From assembly GCA_934047225.1 (NCBI GenBank), contig OW203985.1, positions 11,397,201 through 11,461,200 of the forward strand: a stretch of 64,000 nucleotides of DNA, read 5' to 3'. The translations under genes and the position numbers were made by a program. Numbering within the stretch: the first letter of the stretch is position 1; every line of letters starts with the position of its first letter. Shown here piece after piece: positions 56,929 to 64,000 of this stretch. The DNA is from Ypsolopha sequella. Lineage: Eukaryota; Arthropoda; Insecta; Lepidoptera; Ypsolophidae. Below the pieces are notes generated by a model. That model worked only from the letters and a program-made list of their open reading frames with translations, did not search any database and was not told the DNA's origin.

Positions 56929-58119
56929 TCATTCGGCTCGTTCAATGTGCTGGTGCTCCATTCTTGTAGCTCTGCGCCGGCATATGTCAGTGAATGCCAG
57001 TACACGGGCGGTTGCTCGTACTAGCGTCTCGTACTTGGAGAAACGGGTTGGATCTGGCAACCAGTCGCTTGTCGTCGTAGTATCTTCACTCGTATGGAGA
57101 ACGTCTTGTTCGTCGTTTTCCTCGTCGATTGTTTGTTTTGTGGGCCATTGGTCTTCTGGTTCAAATAGGAAGCGCGGCCCTTGAAACCAGCGGTTGTTCT
57201 CGCTGATCGGTACTTGGGTCATCCTTGTGGCGTCATCAGCTACGTTCTCGCCAGTGGGTAGCCATCGCCATTCTTCTTTGTTAGTGAGCTCTGTGATCTC
57301 ACCAAGTCGGTGCGCGACGAAAGGAGTGTATCGTTTTGAGTCGTGGTAAATCCAGTGTACCACGGTTGTGGAGTCACTCCAATAGATTGTTCTGGATATC
57401 TCGATACGATGTTCCCTTTTTATGGTCTCGGCGAGTCTGGCACCGATGACAGCCGCTTGTAGTTCAAGGCGAGGGATGGTCTGTACCCGTCGTGGTGCCA
57501 CCTTAGCTTTGGCAGCCACTAGGGCGACTTGGATGCTCCCGTCGCGGTTCAGGATCCTCCAGTAGGCTACAGTAGCGTAGGCCTGCTCGCTTGCGTCACA
57601 TAGAACGTGCAATTCTACACGCTCGTAGCTGCTCAGTCCGTAGCATCGATCTAGACGCAGGTGGGCGATCTCAGTGAGTTGCTGCAGCCAACATGTGAAG
57701 AGTTCGTCTTCTTCCGCGGGGATAGGTTCGTCCCAGGACATTTTGAGGCGCCACAGGCTTTGCAGGATGATCTTGGCTCTGATGGTGTATTGGCTCAGCA
57801 GCCCCAGTGGGTCGTATATTGACATGACCGCGCTGAGTGCTTCTCTTTTTGTTGGTGCGCGGGTCTGTGCTCGTACTTCAGCCGGGACTCGATGCATGGA
57901 TGTGTTGAATCCCAACTCATCTCGTTCTGCATTCCAGAAAAGCCTTGTTTCCCAGGTCTTCTCCTCCCAGTTGTGCTGGCACGGTCGCATGTAGGTCAGC
58001 TGGTACATCGCATAATGTGGTCTTGCGATTAGCGTTCCATCCACGCAGTGTGAATCCAGCGGCCGCGTGCACTGTTCTAACTTCTTTGATGGTGCGTAGG
58101 GCCTCTTCTTCATCCTCAA
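56929..58119 (-). pseudogene. BEL/Pao pol, RT end and RNase H part
   Basis: This frame overlaps the end of the gag-protease-RT frame in another phase, which shows a frameshift somewhere within 57917-58119. It holds the connection region (SIYDPLGLLSQYTIRAK) and an RNase H-like domain with acidic motifs LCDASEQAYA, RLELQAAVIG and WSDSTTVVHW. It ends at the TGA at 56929-56931. The content is that of the Pao family region between RT and integrase. Confidence 0.88.
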
Positions 58120-61100
58120 AGCTGCATACTAAGTCATCCATGTAATGGCTGTGAGTGATGACTTCCAGTGCATGTGGATGTGTCTGCGCGTGTTCTCGTG
58201 CGTTATGATCGCGCACGGAATGTGCCATGAATGGTGAACTCGCAGCGCCGAAGATCATACTCGTCATTTTGTAGAGACGAGGTGGGTTCATTCTGTCTTC
58301 GCCTCTCCAAAGAAACTGTTGCGCTGGCTGATCTTCAGGGCGGATCTTGATACGTAGAAACATTTCTTGTATGTCTGCGGTGACTGCGACTGGTTTCTCT
58401 CTGAACCGAAACAGGATCCCCTGCAGTGATAAAAGCAGGTCCGGTCCTTCAAGCAACTCGGTGTTGAGGCTCACACCGTGACTCCTCGCAGCCGCATCGA
58501 ATACAAGTCTTTTCTTGCCGGGCTTGTTTAAGTTTTCTACGGCAAAGTGCGGCAGGTACCAGCATACAGCGCTTGCATGTTCTGAGCCATCGCATGGTAC
58601 CGCGTATCCTTTCTTGAGCAGGTTTTCTATTTGCGTGGTATATTCTCTGGCAAAGTCAGGCGAGGCGTCCATCTTTCGTTCTATTTGCCGAAGTCGACGT
58701 AACGCTGTGTTATAGCTCGGAGGCAGAGTTACTTCATCATGTCGCCATGGTAGCCCAACTTCATAACCGCTGTCAATCTTCTTCATTGTTTGTTTTACAA
58801 TGCTCGTGGCTCGCTGATCTGTGTCGTTCAAGTGTGGTTTGCGAGCGACACCAAGTGCATCTATTCTGAAGTGTGCTTCTACCAGTTCATGTAGGCGTTG
58901 ATCATTCTGTTCTCTGTTCTTGTTCATGTGCTGATCAGGTGTGTAGATATGTAGCACGCTCTCTTGGTTGTAGATGACGCTGCGTGGTACTGTTCCATGT
59001 ATAACCCAGCCGAGTTGTGTTCTGGACGCGGCTGGTTGATTAGGGCCGCCGACTCGCAGCTCGCGGGATACAATGTGCTCCCAGTGGTCTGTCCCCACCA
59101 GGATTCCGGGACGTGCTAGTTCGTAGCATACGTCTTCTTTCAGTATATCTTGCAGGTGTTCATGTTTCAGCAGTGATTCTGGGATGGACTGCTGATGAAG
59201 CCTCAGGTTTTTGACGGTGCGTGCTTGTAACTTGTGTAGTGCGACGTCTCTCTTGCCTCTCAGTTGCACGCTGACGATCTTGCTGTCTCCCTCTTTTGTA
59301 GTCATATTGACGCCGTGCAGGTGCAAGGGTAGTGATGGCCCTTCTGCACCAATGTTCCGCGCTATTTCTTCGTCGATGAGAGTGACAGTGGCTCCCTCAT
59401 CAAGCAGTGCATGAGTGCTGACCTCTCCCCGTGGTCCGACGATGACGATTGGACATACTTTGAGCAGTACGGTTCGTGGGCCGGTAGCGGTTTTGGTTGC
59501 TACCGACAAGACTGCCTCGGTGCTTACAGTCGGTGTCTGGGTGGCGGGTGTGCTTTCCTCTTCTTGATGCAGTGTCTGGTGATGAGGGCGGCGACATTGG
59601 TTGATGCCGCACAGCTTGGCTTTGCAGTTGATTCGTCTATGCTTCTTTTGTATGCATTTGAAGCATAACTTCTTGTCTCGAACGAATTCCCAACGCTGAT
59701 CAATAGTTAGTGCTTTGTAGCTCGGGCACTGGGGTAGCGTGTGTCTTTGCTCGCAGCTTGGGCATTGGTAGCTCTGTTCTTCTATACTTTCGACGATGTT
59801 GTATATGGCGCTTGCTTTCTTCTTGTGAATTGTAGCTGGTCGAAGCTCTTTCTTTGTTGCGGAGACAGGTGCAGTGTTCGTGGTGGAGGAGTACGCGTAC
59901 TTCAGTCCCCAGTCTGCCTCGCGCATGAGGAAGCGAGACAGAACGATGATTTCAGGATCTAGTGTTCCTTCCTCTTCATGAGCATATTGACACCAGCGAG
60001 ATTGAAGGTGTGGACTGAGTTTATTCAGAACCTCTCGCGCCAGTGTGGGATTGTAGAGGTACCCCCGTCGATCGATGCTCTTGAACACGCAGACAATGTT
60101 CTGTAGTTTGACGGCGAATTTGTTCAGTTCAATTGGTGACTGTCCTGGTCTTGGCAGCTTCTTCAGCTCCTCGAATGTTTGGTCGATGATAATTTCTGGT
60201 CTCCCGTAGCATTGTTCCAGAGTATGCATAATTATCTCTGGACTGGTGGCTGTGTGCATGAGTGCAGCCACTGCGTCTCGTGCTTCTCCTTTGAGGCAGG
60301 TTCTCAGCCGCAGTAGGTTCTCGGCAGGTGAGATGTTGTACATTTTCGTAGAGTCGCGCATAGCTGCCTTGAATGGTAGCCACTCGTTCGAAGATCCGGA
60401 GAAAAATGGCAGCTCGATCTGTCGGGGCCGCGGTCTGGCTATCCTCTCTAGTGTCTCTGCTAGTTGATCGATACTGTTTCTTGTTCTGTCCGGAAGGCGC
60501 CCCACATTGGTCATGCGTGGAGTATGTTCAAACTGGATTCTTGTTGGATCTTCTTGTATTCCTACTGGTTCTTGTATCTGCTGGTAAGCGCTGTTCTCCC
60601 CCCGTGCAGTCTGCGGGTTTGCGCGCAGCCAGTCATCCACCTTCTTTTGAGGGTTGTCAGCTCGTAGTGGTTCTTCGTGCTGGCTCCCTTCCTCTTCTTC
60701 GATTACAGACATGTCGACGGCTAGACGCTTCTTTATTAGGTCAGCTTCGATCTCCAGTTCTTTTTTCTTAAGGGCTGCTAACTTCTCCGAGGCTTCCAGT
60801 TCAGCCATTCGCTTTCGCATCGTGGCGCTCGCAGTAGATCGTTGCGAGGACACGGAGTGCGCCGGTGGCCCGTATTGAACTTGGGTCTCTCTTAGCAGCA
60901 GCTCTGACGAAATACCGGCGGTGGCTGTGATGCCGGTGGTGGTACCGTGGTCGACGGTGCCTGTTTGTACCGTAGGTGACGCGGGTGGTTCTATCTGCAG
61001 TCGTCTCTGTCGCTCTTGCTCTAGCCTCAGATTTTCGTGGCGTAGTTCCTCTTCACGCTGTTCAATCGTGCGCCTCTGGTCTTCCAGGATTTCTGCATCA

Positions 61101-61219
61101 CCGTGGCTCCTTGTGACGACCATGGTGATAGGTCCGTAGCAGCTCTGGATAGGCGTCCGATGGTGTGGAGAGGTCTTCTTTGGCTGGTTCTTGGCTCGAG
61201 ATCCGGCTCGAAGGACCAT
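57917..61219 (-). pseudogene. BEL/Pao gag, protease and reverse transcriptase (frame broken before RNase H)
   Basis: Order of domains: a charged coiled-coil-like stretch (residues 40-80 and 135-170), a gag domain of the DUF1759 type (LPFFSGSSNEWLPFKAAMRD near 265), cysteine/histidine knuckles (CPSCEQRH...CFKCIQKKH near 490-530), a retropepsin-like domain with LLDEGATVTLID near 600, and a reverse transcriptase with YMDDL near 1027. The first ATG (61217-61219) overlaps the primer site, so the ATG at 61121-61123 (MVVTRSHG) is the more plausible start. The frame ends at 57917 because of a frameshift, making the copy defective in the remaining pol functions. The element would replicate through an RNA intermediate in virus-like particles. 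Confidence 0.9.
61201..61218 (-). other. Primer binding site matching tRNA-Tyr
   Basis: Read on the minus strand, TGGTCCTTCGAGCCGGAT is complementary to the 3' end of eukaryotic tRNA-Tyr (ATCCGGCTCGAAGGA plus CCA), as I recall that sequence. It begins a few bases inside the 5' LTR, as expected for priming of first-strand synthesis. Confidence 0.7.
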
Positions 61220-61223
61220 TTAC

Positions 61224-61680
61224 TGTAACGCTTGTTTCGATTTGTTCCTTTATTTGCTCTTTATTGTAGGAGAGCTATTATTCAACTGAATGCTGGTACA
61301 GTAAACCGCCCTACTTTTATACACGCCGTTTTGCACACGGCACTAATCTAAACAGTCTTTCTTTGTCTAACTTATATCTATCTCTTTCATAAATTATCTA
61401 GCTTATGTCTATCTCTCTCTATACTCGTTGGGTGCGTCTGTGCGGTACTGCCGTCGGTAGACCACCCTATTTTCCGTTTACGGCGAGGCTCGTCACGACA
61501 ACGATCTCCGACATGCCGCCAACCATCATATTGGCGGCCCCCCCCCGGACCCGCGGGTTGAAGCCCGCGGAGTTGAAGCCCGGGCAAAGATGTACACATC
61601 AAGGCCCGTACCTTCGACCGCCCTTCGGGCGGCCGAAGACGACCCACGTATCGTATCGGCGAGGCTCGGCGTCCGCAACA
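61224..61680 (-). repeat. 5' LTR of the BEL/Pao element
   Basis: Shares its sequence with 55299-55598 from CGCTTGTTTCGATTTG onward and ends GTCCGCAACA. The duplication AAACC follows. It carries about 170 bp (about 61490-61660, GC-rich with small hairpins such as CGCCCTTCGGGCG) that the other LTR lacks. Its primer-proximal end is TGTAACGC, shorter than the TGTTGTGGAC end of the other LTR. I place its edge at 61224, with some doubt. Confidence 0.75.
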
Positions 61681-61685
61681 AAACC

Positions 61686-62019
61686 TATAGATTAGAATTT
61701 CAACTGATTTAATTTTTGATTAACCGTTTGGTATAAAAATTCGCTTTCTGACATATTTTCTTCCGAACTTGAGGTTTCGCAGGTGTTTATGATGAATGGA
61801 TACACAGGGTGGGTTAAAAAGTCGTTCTCCACTTTGATGACATGCTCACAAGCATTTTTCCAAAGCGTGTTTTAAGGCAGTTTTTAATCAAAACTTGTAG
61901 AGGCTTTATTAAATAGTGTGTGCTATCAAGCAAGGTAATTATTTTTCACAATTTCATACATTCTTACGTTAAAAACTTTTTTTAGTCTATGGAACTCCTT
62001 GGTAACAAATTAAATTTCC
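61686..62019. other. Upstream region of the THAP transposase remnant
   Basis: AT-rich sequence with no coding content. A splice acceptor (TTTCCTTGCAG) ends directly before the ATG at 62026, so an upstream exon may lie here or left of the BEL/Pao insertion. Confidence 0.4.
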
Positions 62020-62703
62020 TTGCAGATGCCTAGACGTTGCTGTGTACCCGGCTGTAAATCAAACTATGATTCTACTTTGAAGAATGGAGAAAAGCCAGTT
62101 TCCACTTTTGTTTTTCTTCGAGATGAAAACCAACGTAGCCTTTGGACAAAGGCGATACCGAGAGCCAATTGGCAGCCTTCTAAAGGATCTTTCGTGTGCT
62201 GTAAACATTTAATGATAGCGAAATAATCCGAAGTGAAAAATATAATAAAAAGTGATGGAATGCGTGAGGTAGTTTCCTTGCATAACCCAAAATTGATTGA
62301 TGGTGCTGTGCCCCACATTTTTCCCAACCTACCTCAATATTTGAGTTCAACGAAAAAGTCTAGGGTGGATATGTGGATATATATATGTGGATATGAAATA
62401 AATGAAATATGGAATAAATACATTGACAAAAAAAACTGCATATCTACAATAAAAGAAAGCAAAGGTAATTGCATAAATAATGGATATTTTGATTATTTGC
62501 AACGAGGAGGACTGTCTCTGCCCACAGATTCTGTAAAATTTCCATGTTTTCATTTGTATGCTTTATTTAATTATATCATTCAGCATGGAGATTTAAAAAC
62601 CACTTTCTTTAAATTGGATGATATGCGAGGCATGTTGTCATCGCTTACAATTTCAAGTTTGCAATCGGTTGATTTTTTTGTAGAAATTGATGGGGTATTA
62701 TGA
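62020..62703 (+). pseudogene. THAP-type (P-element-like) transposase, internally deleted and frame-damaged
   Basis: From ATG 62026 the frame encodes a THAP zinc finger (RCCVPGC, then FVFLRDENQRSLWTKAIPR and FVCCKHL). This is the C2CH DNA-binding module of P-type transposases and many host proteins. A small frame disturbance just after the CKH motif leads to TAA 62224-62226. The same frame then resumes with LHNPKLIDGAVPHIFPNLPQ, the usual linker after THAP. It jumps directly to a C-terminal segment (ICGYEINEIW, YLQRGGLSLPTDSVKF) like the end of P-type transposases. The catalytic core is missing, so this is an internally deleted copy, ending at TGA 62701-62703. Confidence 0.65.
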
Positions 62704-62930
62704 AGCAGGGCACTGATTAAAATCATTATATTTTACAATTTTTAAAACTTTATCAAATATTATATTAAACAACTTCACGAAAAATGTAAATAGCTCCAAT
62801 GCAAAAAAAAACAAAAACAAAAAAAACAATTTAAAAAGAAAGCTTAATGTGTTTTTTAAATAATTGAACTTTAATCAAAGTTTAAGTATTTGTCACATTA
62901 ATTTAGTTTGATTTGCAACTAATAAGATTA

Positions 62931-63016
62931 ATGGGTGTGAAAGAAGCGAAAGATGTGTGTCAGGATCGTAACAGATGGAAATCCGAAATCTGTGCCTACC
63001 CTCTGAGAGACAAAGG
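62931..63016 (+). pseudogene. LINE C-terminal scrap
   Basis: A short frame reads MGVKEAKDVCQDRNRWKSEI, the DR..W motif seen at the C-terminal end of several LINE reverse transcriptases. There are only about 85 bp of it. Recognition is by motif alone. Confidence 0.35.
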
Positions 63017-63161
63017 TGAGTACCTATATAATATGTATCTATAAATCCTGTTGAAGTTTTCCGCAGTATCCACTATCCATGCGTCAATATCGGTTCACGC
63101 AAATACAAAATGCAACGTTGCCAAATTTAATAGCATGGCTTGTAATAGAGAAGGCTATGGT

Positions 63162-63594
63162 TTAACACACAATAATAGGGGGCAGCCTTAAAATTTCATG
63201 CCCAGCCTCAGCCGCTATTTTGTCGATGACGTATTTCTTTTCAAACTTTTGATTTTCTACAATTTCCAACAACTTCTTAATAATTATTTTCTCAGGTATA
63301 GTAACATGACGCCTTCTTAAAAAAGCTATTATATCCGCTTTTCTTGTATTTGTGTTGGGAATTTTTTTCGTCTTGCCGGCTATGATAAGACGCATTATCC
63401 ATAACGATAACGCTGTTGGCAGGGATATTGGGTAAGAGCTGCTCTATGAACCATCTTTCAAACAATTCCGAACACATGTCTTCGTGATAGTCTGCACTTA
63501 AGTTTTTCAAATGTTTGCTCGAGACAAGAAGAGCCCTTGGAATCCAACCATTTTCAGTGGATACATAGATAGATAGATAGATAGATAGATACAT
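63162..63594 (-). pseudogene. DDE_3-type transposase remnant (Tc1/IS630-like), frameshifted
   Basis: On the minus strand one frame gives TENGWIPRALLVSSKHL, ADYHEDMCSELFERWF and VIVMDNASYHSRQ. After a frameshift near 63385 another gives KADIIAFLRRRHVTIP and GHEILRLPP. A second shift near 63190 precedes the expected asparagine-proline-containing end. MDNASYHS carries a catalytic aspartate of the DDE_3 family found widely in insects. Upstream sequence dissolves into the GATA-type repeat, so the N-terminal half is missing. Confidence 0.7.
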
Positions 63595-64000
63595 AGATAG
63601 GTAGATAGGTAGATAGGTAGATAGGTAGATAGGTAGATAGGTAGATAGGTAGATAGGTAGATAGGTAGATAGGTAGATAGGTAGATAGGTAGATAGGTAG
63701 ATCGGTAGATCGGTAGATAGGTAGATAGGTAGATAGGTAGATAGGTAGATAGGTAGATAGGTAGATAGGTAGATAGGTAGATCGGTAGATCGGTAGATCG
63801 GTAGATCGGTAGATAGGTAGATAGGTAGATAGGTAGATCGGTAGATCGGTAGATTCGGTAGATAGGTAGGTAGGTAGGTAGGTAGATAGGTAGATAGGTA
63901 GATAGGTAGGTAGGTAGGTAGGTAGGTAGGTAGGTAGATTGGTAGATAGGTAGTAGGTAGATTAGGTAGATAGGTAGATAGGTAGATAGGTGATAGGTAG
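63565..64000. repeat. GATA/GGTAGATA simple-sequence array, runs off the window
   Basis: It begins as (GATA)n and becomes an 8-bp repeat GGTAGATA, with blocks of GGTAGATC and (GGTA)n variants. It starts inside what was the transposase coding region on the minus strand and continues to the window edge. Confidence 0.95.

Noticed and set aside
60000..61139. Plus-strand frames opposite the BEL/Pao gag-pol
   Set aside because: They are antisense shadows of a coding region with clear domains on the minus strand.

Overview
The window looks like one stretch of a lepidopteran (moth or butterfly) nuclear genome. It is AT-rich, it contains spliced genes with GT-AG introns, and it is packed with repeat families I recognise as typical of Lepidoptera: RTE-type LINE tails ending in (GATG)n, CR1-like LINE tails ending in (TTA)n, the 'GGTTCCGTACC' dispersed repeat, and many foldback MITEs. 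The assignment rests on recognition; no search was run.

The only clear host gene is an otopetrin-type proton channel on the minus strand. Its last three coding exons lie at 26082-26242, 19200-19362 and 14129-15135, and their splice phases agree. Earlier exons are not visible here. Its introns (6.7 kb and 4.1 kb) hold a mariner pseudogene, a nearly perfect inverted duplication of a Penelope-like element end, a 36-bp minisatellite and an orphan first exon with the start of a THAP zinc finger. Upstream (1-14 kb) lies a graveyard of elements: an RNase H-bearing LINE, hAT and TTAA-type hairpins with clean target-site duplications, and a nested hairpin inside a hAT-type element.

The most interesting object is at 34824-53521. 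Two matching ends, CACTGTTAGAAAAAA and its reverse complement, are each flanked by TA. Both are bordered inward by dense arrays of ATGTAA/TTACAT motifs, as expected of CACTA (EnSpm/CMC) transposon subterminal regions. Between them lie two genes on the plus strand. One is a three-exon gene (42668-42761, 44492-45592, 46006-46277) whose predicted N-terminus resembles a CIDE-N domain and whose body resembles the SAMD3-like proteins I recall from fish genomes. The other is an uninterrupted 906-codon gene (46286-49006) with four C2H2 fingers and a plausible D-D-E transposase core. The second gene starts 8 nt after the stop of the first. I read this as a large two-gene CACTA-like element, about 18.7 kb long because it has itself been invaded by an RTE LINE with its own 11-bp target duplication, by MITEs and by tandem repeats. 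It may still be coding-competent.

From 55.3 to 61.7 kb lies a BEL/Pao LTR retrotransposon in minus orientation (AAACC target duplication, tRNA-Tyr-type primer site), disabled by one frameshift and one stop. The right edge holds a broken, internally deleted THAP-type transposase, a broken DDE transposase and a long GGTAGATA-type repeat running off the window.
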